64,000 bases of DNA. Origin: Clostridium ihumii AP5 (GTDB lineage Bacteria > Bacillota > Clostridia > Clostridiales > Clostridiaceae). Positions 41,310-50,914 of the stretch are shown one piece after another; position 1 is the stretch's first letter, and each line of letters starts with the position of its first letter. The stretch covers positions 62,001-126,000 of the forward strand of contig NZ_CCAT010000085.1 in assembly GCF_000612845.1 (NCBI RefSeq), in the 5' to 3' direction. The translations under genes and the position numbers were made by a program. The notes under the pieces are model-generated. The model was given only the letters and a program-made list of their open reading frames with translations. It ran no database searches and had not been told where the DNA came from.

Positions 41310-42066
41310 TACTGTCATCCCCCCCAATTAGAGTTATTACTTCAATTATTCTATTAAAGAATTCTTTTCTTGAATCATTTCCTCTTACTATTTCAGTAAA
41401 TATCTTGCCATCTTTAATAAATAAAATTTTATGAGCATAACTTGCTGTAAAAGCATCATGTGTTACCATTAAAATAGTTGCATTTAACTCTTTATTTAGC
41501 TTTTCAAATCGTTCTAATAACAGTCTTGAAGATTTAGAATCTAGTGCTCCTGTTGGCTCATCTGCTAATATCAATGATGGCTTTGTTACTATTGCTCTAG
41601 CTGATGCAACCCTTTGCTTTTGTCCACCTGACATTTGATAAGGATATTTTGAAAGTATTTCTTGAATATCTAAATATCCAGCAACTTCCTTAATGTTTTT
41701 ATCTATTTCTGATGGTTTTTCCCCTTTAATGGTTAATGCTAATGCTATATTTTCATAAGCTGTTAATGTATCTAATAAATTAAAATCTTGAAATATAAAC
41801 CCTAACTCATTTTGTCTAAATTTATCTAACTGTTTTGATTTTAATCTTGTAATATCATTATCATTAATTATAATTTTTCCCGCAGTAACTTCATCTATTG
41901 TTGAAATACAATTTAAAAGAGTTGTTTTACCACTTCCTGAAGGACCCATTATACCAACAAACTCGCCCTCATAAACTTTTAAACTAATATTATCTAAAGC
42001 CTTTGTAATATTGCCCTTATTTCCATAATATTTTTCTATCTTCTCTACACTTAATATATTTTTCAT
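41299..42066 (-). CDS. BceA-type ABC transporter ATPase
   Basis: This 255-residue ATPase has Walker A (GPSGSGKTTLL), the signature YQMSGGQKQRVASARA and Walker B (SLILADEPTGALD), placing it with BceA/MacB-type proteins. It drives the permease encoded downstream, whose start lies within its 3' end. The C-terminal extension EIVRGNDSRKEFF is usual in this group. The ATG follows GGGAGAG. It is the first gene of the transporter operon. Confidence 0.93.
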   Translation of the reverse strand: MKNILSVEKIEKYYGNKGNITKALDNISLKVYEGEFVGIMGPSGSGKTTLLNCISTIDEVTAGKIIINDNDITRLKSKQLDKFRQNELGFIFQDFNLLDTLTAYENIALALTIKGEKPSEIDKNIKEVAGYLDIQEILSKYPYQMSGGQKQRVASARAIVTKPSLILADEPTGALDSKSSRLLLERFEKLNKELNATILMVTHDAFTASYAHKILFIKDGKIFTEIVRGNDSRKEFFNRIIEVITLIGGDDSNVF

Positions 42067-42309
42067 AAGACTTACTCTCCCTTATAATAAATTTTTTTAT
42101 TAAATATTTCCTTAATCTTACTTCTTATCTGCATATGTTTTTGCTATACTAAATTTTAATTTTTATAAACCTTATGAATACATTATATATTTTGTTCCGT
42201 TTTTATAATATTGATTTGCTTTTCATTAATGCTACATTTTTGTAATGTTTCTCTTTTGAAAAATTTTATAGTTGTTTTAATTTAGTATTAAAAAATAAAT
42301 TATTACATA

Positions 42310-42347
42310 AAAATAAGATAGGCTATTTTCAAACTCTATCTTACTAA
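42310..42347 (-). terminator. Terminator after second sensor kinase
   Basis: AAGATAG and CTATCTT surround a 15-base loop, with TATTTTTATG on the minus-strand exit. The kinase stop is at 42351. Confidence 0.65.
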
Positions 42348-42350
42348 TTA

Positions 42351-43391
42351 TTATATATTATTAGGTAAAAACACTGAAAATATTGTTTCATTTTCATTTG
42401 ATTTTACTTTAATGTATCCTCCATGTTTATCTACTATTTCTCTACTTAAATAAAGTCCTATTCCTATTCCTTCAACATCTAATGTATTATTACCTCTATA
42501 AAATCTTGAAAATATTTTAGGTATTTCATTTTCCTCTATTCCCATTCCATTATCCTTAATATCCACTCTAGAAAATATATCATAACTTTGTAATGTAATT
42601 TGAATTTCTCCATTTTTCCCAGTGTATTTTACTGCATTATCTAAAATATTTAGTATTGCTTCTGATATCCAATTCTTATCATAATTAAGCTCTATCTTAT
42701 CTATTTCTTCTAATTTAATTTCTATATTTTTCTCTTTTGCCTTTTTTTGAATTTGTCCTATAACCATCAACACTGTATCATTTAAATTATTTTTATGAGT
42801 TTTTAATTGAATAACTCCGCTCTCTAATCTAGACATTTTAATCATACTTTCAACTAAAAAACTTAATCTATTTAAAGATGTATTTATCACCTCAGAAAAT
42901 TCTTTTCTTTCTTCGTCAGTTAAACTTTCATCCTGTAAAAACTCTCCATACATTTTTAAATTAGTAAGAGGTGTTTTTAATTGATGTGCTATATCTGATA
43001 TTAGAGATTTAATCTCATTTCTTTCATCTTCTATTTTTTTATTTTTACTTTTAAGTATATTAGTTAATTTTATAGTTTGATATTGTAACTTAGAAAGTAC
43101 TGTATCTTCTGTTGTAGAAAATATATTTTCATTTCTCATATTTATAATAGCATCTAACATGTCTGATAACTGAACAAATATATTTTGCATATAAATTTTA
43201 TATATCTTTTCATATGCAAACATTATTAAAATTATTAATATTGAAAAAACACTTGCTATAGTAGTTAATTTTATACTTCTCGTTAAAAATAATATTAATC
43301 CAACAAAAAAAATACTAATTATAATTACACTAGCTTTCAAAATAATATTTAATTTATTTATAAAATTTTCTTTTTTAAATGAATCCTTCAT
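42351..43391 (-). CDS. Sensor histidine kinase of second ABC module
   Basis: This 346-residue kinase has two closely spaced N-terminal helices (about residues 18-60), the phospho-accepting His in SDIAHQLKTPLTNLK near residue 136 and an ATPase domain ending GIGIGLYLSREIVDKHGG. The start at 43391 follows GGAGAA and lies four bases after the regulator gene. The short extracytoplasmic loop again suggests transporter-linked sensing. It forms the second module with the regulator, the large FtsX-type permease and its ATPase. Confidence 0.9.
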   Translation of the reverse strand: MKDSFKKENFINKLNIILKASVIIISIFFVGLILFLTRSIKLTTIASVFSILIILIMFAYEKIYKIYMQNIFVQLSDMLDAIINMRNENIFSTTEDTVLSKLQYQTIKLTNILKSKNKKIEDERNEIKSLISDIAHQLKTPLTNLKMYGEFLQDESLTDEERKEFSEVINTSLNRLSFLVESMIKMSRLESGVIQLKTHKNNLNDTVLMVIGQIQKKAKEKNIEIKLEEIDKIELNYDKNWISEAILNILDNAVKYTGKNGEIQITLQSYDIFSRVDIKDNGMGIEENEIPKIFSRFYRGNNTLDVEGIGIGLYLSREIVDKHGGYIKVKSNENETIFSVFLPNNI

Positions 43392-43395
43392 AATC

Positions 43396-44070
43396 TTATT
43401 CTCCAAATATATATCCAATACCAAATACAGTTACTACATATTCTGGCTTTTTAGAGTCAAATTCTATTTTCTTTCTAAGTCTTCTTATATTTACACTTAA
43501 AGTATTTTCATCAACAAAGTTACCACTATTATCCCAAAGCTTTTCTAATAACATTTCTTTAGTAAGAACCTTCCCCTTATTTCTTACAAGTAATTCTAAA
43601 AGTTTATATTCTGTAGCCGTTAATGCAATTTCTTTTTCTTTAATCCAAATCGCCATTTTATCAAAATCTATTTTTAAATCTTTATACTCAAATATATTAT
43701 TATTAACTATAGTATTTCTTCTAAGCATTGCGCTTATTTTATGTTTTAATAACTCTACTGAAAAAGGCTTGGCTATATAATCATCACATCCACTTTCAAA
43801 ACCTTTAACCATATCTTCTTCCGTGTCATTTGCAGTAAAATATACTATAGGAAAACTAACCTTTTCTCTAATTTCTGTACATAGTTCTATACCATTTCCA
43901 TCTGGCAAATTAATATCTAAAAGTAAAAAATCTATTTTATTATTTAATATTATTTGTTTTCCCTCTAGTTTTGTATATGCTGAAAGAATATCATAGCCTT
44001 CCTTTTTTAAAGCAAAAGAAACTCCTCTATTTAAAATTCTATCATCCTCTATAATTAAAATAGTTGCCAT
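43396..44070 (-). CDS. OmpR-family response regulator of second ABC module
   Basis: This 224-residue regulator shows IIEDDRIL, the phospho-accepting Asp in FLLLDINLPDGNG, the Lys in YIAKPFSVE, and a winged helix with LTATEYKLLELLVRNKGKVLT. It sits between the kinase and the permease genes. A terminator at 44098-44132 separates it from the permease gene, so it and the kinase probably form their own transcript. It presumably controls the adjacent ABC transporter. Confidence 0.93.
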   Translation of the reverse strand: MATILIIEDDRILNRGVSFALKKEGYDILSAYTKLEGKQIILNNKIDFLLLDINLPDGNGIELCTEIREKVSFPIVYFTANDTEEDMVKGFESGCDDYIAKPFSVELLKHKISAMLRRNTIVNNNIFEYKDLKIDFDKMAIWIKEKEIALTATEYKLLELLVRNKGKVLTKEMLLEKLWDNSGNFVDENTLSVNIRRLRKKIEFDSKKPEYVVTVFGIGYIFGE

Positions 44071-44097
44071 TATATCACCTCTTATTATGAATTATAA

Positions 44098-44132
44098 CAA
44101 AAGTGGTAGATAACCATCTACCACTTTTATAA
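44098..44132 (-). terminator. Terminator after large FtsX-type permease
   Basis: AAAGTGGTAGAT and ATCTACCACTTT make a 12-bp stem with a four-base loop and TTTTG on the minus strand. The permease stop is at 44137. Confidence 0.9.
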
Positions 44133-44136
44133 TAGT

Positions 44137-46644
44137 CTATTTTTCTATTTTTCTAATTCTTTCTGTTACACTTTCCTTTGATGATGATTTAAATACCATA
44201 ACTGGAGTTACTAAACATATAACAAATATTATAATTGTTAAAGTTACAAGTTGTACTGTTGGAAATGTGAATACTGCATAATCTGCTACATTTTTTGTTA
44301 ACACAGACACTCCAAATATAATTCCAATTCCTATTGTGTATATTAATGCCATTGTTATCCCAGCATAGTAAACTCCCTCAAATGTAAGCATTTTTTTAAT
44401 CTGCTTTTTAGTCATACCTATACTTTCCATAACAGCAAGTTCTTTTAACCTTATATTTACTCCTGTAATCATAACATTAACAAAGTTTAAAATACCTATT
44501 AGTATTAATATAATTGAAATTCCACCACCAAGAATTCTTTGCACCATGGAAGTTTTATTAAATAGTTCTGTCATTCCAGTTTTTGATTCTAGCATTAAAC
44601 CCTGACTTTTTGATATTTTTTCTAAACTAGCTTTTATTTGCTCTTCATATTTATCATCTACATTTACATATAAAACATAATTTGAAGATTTTTTATCTAA
44701 TCCTTCTAGTGCTAATTGACTCATATAAATAGTTGGTATTCCTAATGGAGTAGGCAGTCCATCTGGCAAACTATCATCAAATTTAATAACTTGTGTATTA
44801 AATGTTTGCGATATTTTTTCCTTAGTATTATTAATTGTAAGGTTTCCTTTTATATCTTTATACTTATCTCCATAGTACCAATTGCTTATAAGTATTAAAT
44901 CTCCATTTTTAAATGCCTCTACATCAAATTTATCATTATTATTTTTATTTATTTTTTCAATAGTTTTGTCATCTATTCCAATTACATTAGTATCTAAAAA
45001 CTCAGGATTCTCTTTACTATTTTCAATAAATAAATCAACATTTTCTTCTTCTTGACCAAATCTTTCAAAACTACTTTTTAGTGATGGCACTATTATGTCA
45101 TTATTCATAGTTAAACGTAATGTACTAATCTTAAAGTCTGTTACTTCTTCTACACCTGTCATATTTTTAATGTTATCTAAAACATCATTATCCATTTTTC
45201 CTTCTGTTGCATTTTCATTTTGAAGTTCAAAGTCATTTGGAACATATTCATTTATATAATTTTCCACTTTTATGCTGTCTATAAATGTGTTAACACTTAA
45301 AAATGCAATTATACCCATAAATAATGATAAAAATACTAATATAGCTCTTTTTTTATCTCTAAATACATTGTACCAAGCCATCTTATGAAGTTTACCACCA
45401 TTAGTTGTATTTCTATTTTTCTTTTGCTTTTTAGCTTTTGCTCCTGTATAACGTAATGCTTCAACTGGAGAAATATTTCCAGCTATTTTAGCTGGCTTTC
45501 TGCAACTTATTATTACTGTTATTAACGAAAATAATGCTGATAATATAAATATTAATGGGCTGAATGACACATCGCCTGGCATTGCCAATTTTGATGTTCC
45601 ACTAAAAAACATTGCCATAACAGCTGGAACTATTCCAAAGGAAACAATTGCTCCAACTGCTAATCCTATTGGAATTCCTATTATAGAAAGTCGTAAAGCT
45701 TGACCTTTAACTATCTTCTTAATTTGTTTTGGTGATGAACCTATAGTTTTTAAAAGTCCATAAAAATTAATATCTTTTGTAACTGCAATATAAAAAACAT
45801 TATAAATTAAAAGATATCCACTTAATATTATAAATGATACAATTACTAAAACTATAATAGCAATACTTATTGCTTGTTCTGTTAAATCATCAACTGCATA
45901 AGAATAATCAAATTTTTGATTTTTATTAAGTTTAACTTCTTTACTTAATATATCAGATGATGCATTCATATAATCCTTTTTTGTTTTCATAGAAAATAAT
46001 CCATTTTTTTCTATAGTTAAATTATTTTCGCTAACAAATTTTTCAGAAACAAATATATAACCAACATCTTGAGTTAATCCATAAGAAGTAAAAATTCCTT
46101 TTATAGTAAAACTTTCATTCTTAACTTCATCATTTATTTTACATGGAATGTCTATTTTATCTCCAATTTTAGAATTATTTTTATTAAGTAATTCTAAAGC
46201 TAATCTTGATATCATAATTTCATTATTACTTTCTGGATAGCTTCCTTTTATATCTCCAAGTGCAGGTGATATTTGATTTTTAAAGTTGTCCTTATCATGA
46301 TATTTTAATATTACACCTGTTCTATTTTCCCTTAAATTATCTAAGTGAACTTTTCCAACATTAATTTCAGATCCTGTACTATTAAATATATTTAAATCTT
46401 TAATTTTATTTATTTGCTCAGATGTTGGCCTTTGTAAATAAGTATCTGCTGTAGTCCCCTGTAAACGCGTATTCATTGTTTTATAATTTTTCACAAAACT
46501 TATACCAACACTAAATACAGAAGAAATCATAAATGTAGTTAATATTATTGCTAAAATTGCAAAGATATTTCTTACTTTATTAGTTTTTAGTGAGCGTTTT
46601 GTTATTCTTTGTATAATTTCTTTATTATTATTTTCAATCTTCAT
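44137..46644 (-). CDS. FtsX/MacB-type ABC permease (duplicated)
   Basis: This 835-residue permease has two FtsX units: one N-terminal helix near 28, an extracellular domain to about 255, three helices near 260-385, then a second helix near 435, another extracellular domain to about 690 and three final helices. Such duplicated permeases usually export or resist peptides and lipids. The ATG follows GGGGGT and lies 14 bases after the ATPase gene. The substrate is unknown; co-location with a kinase and regulator suggests a peptide-antibiotic response. Confidence 0.9.
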   Translation of the reverse strand: MKIENNNKEIIQRITKRSLKTNKVRNIFAILAIILTTFMISSVFSVGISFVKNYKTMNTRLQGTTADTYLQRPTSEQINKIKDLNIFNSTGSEINVGKVHLDNLRENRTGVILKYHDKDNFKNQISPALGDIKGSYPESNNEIMISRLALELLNKNNSKIGDKIDIPCKINDEVKNESFTIKGIFTSYGLTQDVGYIFVSEKFVSENNLTIEKNGLFSMKTKKDYMNASSDILSKEVKLNKNQKFDYSYAVDDLTEQAISIAIIVLVIVSFIILSGYLLIYNVFYIAVTKDINFYGLLKTIGSSPKQIKKIVKGQALRLSIIGIPIGLAVGAIVSFGIVPAVMAMFFSGTSKLAMPGDVSFSPLIFILSALFSLITVIISCRKPAKIAGNISPVEALRYTGAKAKKQKKNRNTTNGGKLHKMAWYNVFRDKKRAILVFLSLFMGIIAFLSVNTFIDSIKVENYINEYVPNDFELQNENATEGKMDNDVLDNIKNMTGVEEVTDFKISTLRLTMNNDIIVPSLKSSFERFGQEEENVDLFIENSKENPEFLDTNVIGIDDKTIEKINKNNNDKFDVEAFKNGDLILISNWYYGDKYKDIKGNLTINNTKEKISQTFNTQVIKFDDSLPDGLPTPLGIPTIYMSQLALEGLDKKSSNYVLYVNVDDKYEEQIKASLEKISKSQGLMLESKTGMTELFNKTSMVQRILGGGISIILILIGILNFVNVMITGVNIRLKELAVMESIGMTKKQIKKMLTFEGVYYAGITMALIYTIGIGIIFGVSVLTKNVADYAVFTFPTVQLVTLTIIIFVICLVTPVMVFKSSSKESVTERIRKIEK

Positions 46645-46658
46645 TTTTTACCCCCACA

Positions 46659-47336
46659 TTACTTATTATTTTTAACAACAACTTTTCCATCTTCTATCCT
46701 TACAATTCTATCAGCAAGTTGTGCTATTTCTTCATTGTGGGTAATCATAACCATAGTTTGATTAAACTTTTTGCTTGTTGTTTTTAAAAGTCCTATAACA
46801 TCCATACTTGTTTTGCTATCAAGATTTCCAGTAGGTTCATCTGCAAGTATAATACTTGGTTTTGTAGCCAATGCTCTTGCAATTGCAACCCTTTGCTGTT
46901 GTCCACCAGATAAATTATTAGGCATATTGCTTAGTTTTTCTTTTAATCCTAATGTATCTATTATTGAATCAACGTAATGTTTATCAATCTTAGTTCCATC
47001 TAATTCTATTGGAAGTACAATATTTTCATAAACATTTAATATAGGTACTAAGTTATAATTTTGAAATATAAATCCAATACTTCTTCTTCTAAAGATTGTA
47101 AGTTCTTCATCTTTCATACTACTTAATCTTTTATTATTTATAATAGTCTCTCCACTAGTAGGTTTATCAAGTCCACCAAGCATATTTAATAAAGTTGACT
47201 TTCCACTTCCTGAAGTACCTACTATTGCAACAAACTCACCTTCATTTACATCTATACTTATTCCATCTAATGCCTTAACCACATTAGGTTCTTCACCATA
47301 TATCTTAACTAAATTTTCTGTTTTTAAAATATACAT
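46659..47336 (-). CDS. MacB/LolD-type ABC transporter ATPase
   Basis: This 225-residue ATPase carries VGTSGSGKSTLLNMLGG, the signature NNLSGGQQQRVAIARAL and Walker B IILADEPTGNLD. It powers the permease encoded just downstream and opens the two-gene transporter operon. The length and motifs are typical of this class. No other partner is adjacent. Confidence 0.94.
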   Translation of the reverse strand: MYILKTENLVKIYGEEPNVVKALDGISIDVNEGEFVAIVGTSGSGKSTLLNMLGGLDKPTSGETIINNKRLSSMKDEELTIFRRRSIGFIFQNYNLVPILNVYENIVLPIELDGTKIDKHYVDSIIDTLGLKEKLSNMPNNLSGGQQQRVAIARALATKPSIILADEPTGNLDSKTSMDVIGLLKTTSKKFNQTMVMITHNEEIAQLADRIVRIEDGKVVVKNNK

Positions 47337-47465
47337 TTATCTCACTCCCAAACTTCTTATTTCCTATAATTCTATTCTAAACAATACTTCTTACAATCTT
47401 CTTACAGTGTAATTTTATTTATAATATTTTTTCACTTCTAAACTTCAACTTTTATATCATAATTT

Positions 47466-47502
47466 TATGCATAAAAATAGGATAGACTATTTAAAACCTA
47501 TC
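47466..47502 (-). terminator. Possible terminator after third sensor kinase
   Basis: GGATAG and CTATCC pair weakly around a 13-base loop with TATTTTTATG following on the minus strand. It is about 70 bases after the kinase stop at 47575. Confidence 0.4.
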
Positions 47503-47574
47503 CAAACAAATTTAATTACTACTATATATAGTAACCTTAATTAAAATACTATTTTATTATTTTTAACATAGCTC

Positions 47575-48870
47575 TTAATACAAAGTAATCTTAAATATTA
47601 TATCTTTATTTTTATTTTCTACAGTCAAATCTCCACCATGTAATTCTATTATTCTTTTTGCTATACTTAACCCTAACCCTGAACCTTCATTGTCACTACT
47701 TCTTGCTTTATCTAATCTATAAAACTTTTCAAATATTTTTTCTAACTCTTTTTCATTTAAGCCTTCGCAATGATTTATAAACAATATTTCTATATCTTCT
47801 ATCTTTTTCTCAATTATTACCTTAAATATTGAATTTGGATCACTGTATTTTTCAGCATTTTTTACTAAGTTCTCAATAACACGTACAAATAACTTAGGGT
47901 CTATATCATAATATAAATCTTTGTATGGATTTTCTAATATTACTTCTATATTATTTTCTTGAAAACTTAATATACTTTCACCAACTATTTGATTAATTAG
48001 ACTTGAAATATTGTATTTTACTTTATCTATTTTTATATTATTATCAGTTAACTTAGTGTATTCAAAAAGTTCATTAACTAATTCTTTAAGTCTTAAACTT
48101 TTATTATATGCTATTTTAATATATTTCTCTTTATCTTGTTCATTAATATCTTTATTATTTAATAATTCTAAATAACCAACTATAGAAGTTAATGGTGTTT
48201 TTAAATCATGAGAAATATTAGTGATAAGCTCATTTTTATTATTTTCTATCTTCTTTTCATTTTCTATCTTTTTCCCAAGTTCTATGGACATATCATTTAT
48301 ACTCTTACATAACTTAGATAATTCATCCTTGCCTTTTATTTCAATTGTTGTCCCAAATCCCTTTTCTTTAATAACATTGACTTCCTTTGTTATAAACTTT
48401 ATATACTTAACTTTTCTATTTACAAAAAAAATAAATGTAGCTAAAAATATAGCTATTCCTATAAAACACATAATAAAGAAGAAATTCACTGATATAAAAT
48501 AGTTAATTTCTATAAGGTTTTTGATATTAGGATTTAACTTTAATACAATTGCTACTAAAATCATAACCCCTTCAATAGCTACTATTACCGAAATTATTAC
48601 AACTGACAATAAATATATACTCATTTTATTTAAATTAATTTGTCTAAGTCTTTTTGTACAAAAAATAGCTACTGTTAATACAAAAACCAATATTGATATT
48701 ATCTTTAAAAACTTCGTGTCTGTATAAGTTAATCCCATTTCCAATGTTCCATTATTTTGTTGCTTTCTAACTAAAATTGCATATCCCTCTGCCATTACTA
48801 ACTGAGCTAAAAAAAATCCTATAAATATTCCTAGTATTAAATTATATTTTATATTTATTTTCTTTTTCAT
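47575..48870 (-). CDS. VanS-like sensor histidine kinase
   Basis: This 431-residue kinase has several N-terminal helices (about residues 8-30, 50-68, 85-108 and 125-150), a HAMP-like segment, the phospho-accepting His in NISHDLKTPLTSIVGYLE near residue 218 and an ATPase domain ending EGSGLGLSIAKRIIELHGG. Its start overlaps the regulator stop by four bases. It forms one operon with the regulator and a phospholipid-methyltransferase-like gene. VanS/PhoR-type kinases often respond to envelope stress; the signal here is unknown. Confidence 0.9.
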   Translation of the reverse strand: MKKKINIKYNLILGIFIGFFLAQLVMAEGYAILVRKQQNNGTLEMGLTYTDTKFLKIISILVFVLTVAIFCTKRLRQINLNKMSIYLLSVVIISVIVAIEGVMILVAIVLKLNPNIKNLIEINYFISVNFFFIMCFIGIAIFLATFIFFVNRKVKYIKFITKEVNVIKEKGFGTTIEIKGKDELSKLCKSINDMSIELGKKIENEKKIENNKNELITNISHDLKTPLTSIVGYLELLNNKDINEQDKEKYIKIAYNKSLRLKELVNELFEYTKLTDNNIKIDKVKYNISSLINQIVGESILSFQENNIEVILENPYKDLYYDIDPKLFVRVIENLVKNAEKYSDPNSIFKVIIEKKIEDIEILFINHCEGLNEKELEKIFEKFYRLDKARSSDNEGSGLGLSIAKRIIELHGGDLTVENKNKDIIFKITLY

Positions 48871-49544
48871 ATTTTATACCCTACACCCCATACAGTTTTT
48901 ATGTATTCTGGAGTTTTAGGATCCTTCTCTATTTTTTGTCTAAGTTTAGTTATGTGAACCATGATAGATGTATCTCCTACAGCATACTTATCTCTCCAAA
49001 TGTTTTCATAAATTTGTTCAACACTAAAAACCATCCCTCTGTTTTTACACAATAACTCTAATATTTTATATTCTGTTGGCGTTAAATTTATCTCCTTGCC
49101 TTCCACTACTACACTTCTCATATCAGTGTCTACCTTCAAATCTCCTATAGTTATCAAACTCTTATCTGAGTTATTAAAAATAGTATATCTTCTTAAATGC
49201 GATTTAACCCTTGCAATTAACTCCATAGAACTAAAAGGTTTTGCTATATAATCATCTGCCCCTAAAGCTAACCCCTTTATCATATCTATTTCCTCGTCTT
49301 TTGCTGTTAAAAAAATTACTGGCATAGTGTAACTTTTTCTTATTTCTATTAAAGTTTGTAAACCATCAACTTTCGGCATCATTATATCTAAAATAACTAA
49401 ATCATATTTCTTTCCTTCAATTAGTTTTAAAGCTTCTTCTCCATTAGATGCATTATCTACATTAAAATTTTCTGTTTTCATATAAACAGCTATAAGTTCT
49501 CTAATGTCTTTGTCATCATCAACTACTAATATATTTTTACCCAT
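48867..49544 (-). CDS. VanR-like OmpR-family response regulator
   Basis: This 225-residue regulator has VVDDDKDIRE, the phospho-accepting Asp in LVILDIMMPKVDG, the Lys in YIAKPFSSME and a winged helix with LTPTEYKILELLCKNRG. It starts eight bases inside the 3' end of the methyltransferase-like gene and overlaps the kinase start, so all three are translated together. The close similarity in layout to the pair at 60553-62323 suggests paralogy. Confidence 0.93.
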   Translation of the reverse strand: MGKNILVVDDDKDIRELIAVYMKTENFNVDNASNGEEALKLIEGKKYDLVILDIMMPKVDGLQTLIEIRKSYTMPVIFLTAKDEEIDMIKGLALGADDYIAKPFSSMELIARVKSHLRRYTIFNNSDKSLITIGDLKVDTDMRSVVVEGKEINLTPTEYKILELLCKNRGMVFSVEQIYENIWRDKYAVGDTSIMVHITKLRQKIEKDPKTPEYIKTVWGVGYKI

Positions 49545-50094
49545 TTTTCTCTCCTCTGCATTGTAAGATATATGCTGGTGGTAAATTTCGTATCTCCTTT
49601 TTATAATTAATACTACAAAAGTAGTTTTCGAAAAGTTTTAATTTGAATAATGAATATTGAAAAGTTATGAAACATCCTTTTTCATTAATTATTTTTGCTG
49701 TTTTATTTAAAATTGTTCTTGAAATTTCTTTAGGCAATGATGCAAATGGAAGTCCTGATAAAATGTAATCCACATTTTTTATGTTATTCTGTTTTAATAT
49801 TATATCAATATTTTCAGCACTATCATTGATTATTATTACATTATTCTTATAACCATATTTCTCTTTTAAAATATTATAAAATTCATTATTTACTTCAATT
49901 AATAAAACTTTTGTATCTTCTTTTACTTTTGATAATATTTTTTCAGTAAAAACTCCTGTTCCTGGTCCAAATTCCACTATACACTTAGCTTTATTAAAAT
50001 TAATCTCATTCACCATTTTATCAGCTAAATATCTACCACTTGGAGCAATTGCACCTACCAATCTAGGATTTTTAATATATTCTATTATAAACAT
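49537..50094 (-). CDS. PmtA-like SAM-dependent methyltransferase
   Basis: This 185-residue protein resembles phospholipid N-methyltransferase/rRNA dimethylase-like enzymes (COG3963 type). It shows NPRLVGAIAPSGRYLADKMV at the N terminus, the SAM motif VEFGPGTGVFTEKIL and the active-site-like segment SGLPFASLPKEI in place of NPPY. The start at 50094 follows GGAGGT at a longer than usual distance of about 11 bases. It is the first gene of an operon with a VanR/VanS-like pair, so it may modify membrane lipids under that system's control. The substrate is inferred. Confidence 0.8.
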   Translation of the reverse strand: MFIIEYIKNPRLVGAIAPSGRYLADKMVNEINFNKAKCIVEFGPGTGVFTEKILSKVKEDTKVLLIEVNNEFYNILKEKYGYKNNVIIINDSAENIDIILKQNNIKNVDYILSGLPFASLPKEISRTILNKTAKIINEKGCFITFQYSLFKLKLFENYFCSINYKKEIRNLPPAYILQCRGEKNG

Positions 50095-50231
50095 TATAAG
50101 TATTACCTCCACAAATTCTTTTTTATTAATTATAAAAATAATTGTTTAAGTAAATCTCTATAAATGTTTTAAGATTTCTTAATAATTTACTTATTAATCA
50201 TTAAATTTGTTAACATAAATGTGTGCACACT

Positions 50232-50273
50232 CAAAAAAAATAATAGTCCCAATTATAATTGGATGCTACTATT
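50232..50273 (-). terminator. Terminator after acetyltransferase gene
   Basis: AATAGT and ACTATT enclose the perfect palindrome CCAATTATAATTGG, and eight T follow on the minus strand. The acetyltransferase stop is at 50279. Confidence 0.8.
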
Positions 50274-50278
50274 TTCTA

Positions 50279-50863
50279 TTAAGTATTTTCTCTAACAACT
50301 CTACATGGATTACCATAAGCCACCTTATTAGAAGCAATATTCTTAGTAACAACACTTCCTGCACCTATTACAACATTATCTCCAATTGTTACTCCTGGCA
50401 TTATTATTGCACCACCACCAATCCACACATTATCACCTATAACTACTGGTGCTGTTTTAGTCTTACAAAACTCAAATGAACCATCTTCTTTAGTTTTTCC
50501 AAACCTATCCTTTGCATTCGTTGGATGAAATGCTGTATATATTTGAACATTTGGTGCAATTAATGCATTGTTTCCAATAGTTATTTTATTATCATCTAAA
50601 AAAGTACAATTCATATTAACTTCGCAATTATTCCCAAAGTAAATATTATTTCCATAGTCAACAAAAAATGGAGCTGTAATCCAAAGATTCTTTCCTTTAC
50701 CTCCAAGTAAATTATCTAAAATTCTATTTTTAGTATTCATATCAGATGATATACAATTATTGTATTCTCTAATTAAATCTTTAGCTTTATGCCATTGTTT
50801 AATTAGTTCATCATCTCCACAGTCATAAAGTTCTCCTGCTAGCATTTTCTCCCTTTCAGTCAT
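50279..50863 (-). CDS. Maltose/galactoside O-acetyltransferase-like protein
   Basis: This 194-residue hexapeptide-repeat enzyme has the N-terminal Mac domain (MTEREKMLAGELYDCGDDEL) and left-handed beta-helix repeats such as IGNNALIAPNVQIYTA, VIGDNVWIGGGAIIMPGV and IGAGSVVTKNI. The catalytic His is in YTAFHPTNA. It should transfer acetyl groups from acetyl-CoA to a sugar; the true acceptor is unknown. GAGGAG precedes the ATG, and it is transcribed alone. Confidence 0.92.
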   Translation of the reverse strand: MTEREKMLAGELYDCGDDELIKQWHKAKDLIREYNNCISSDMNTKNRILDNLLGGKGKNLWITAPFFVDYGNNIYFGNNCEVNMNCTFLDDNKITIGNNALIAPNVQIYTAFHPTNAKDRFGKTKEDGSFEFCKTKTAPVVIGDNVWIGGGAIIMPGVTIGDNVVIGAGSVVTKNIASNKVAYGNPCRVVRENT

Positions 50864-50914
50864 AACAATCTCCTCACTAACCCATTTATATTCTACTTTA
50901 AATTTAATATTATT

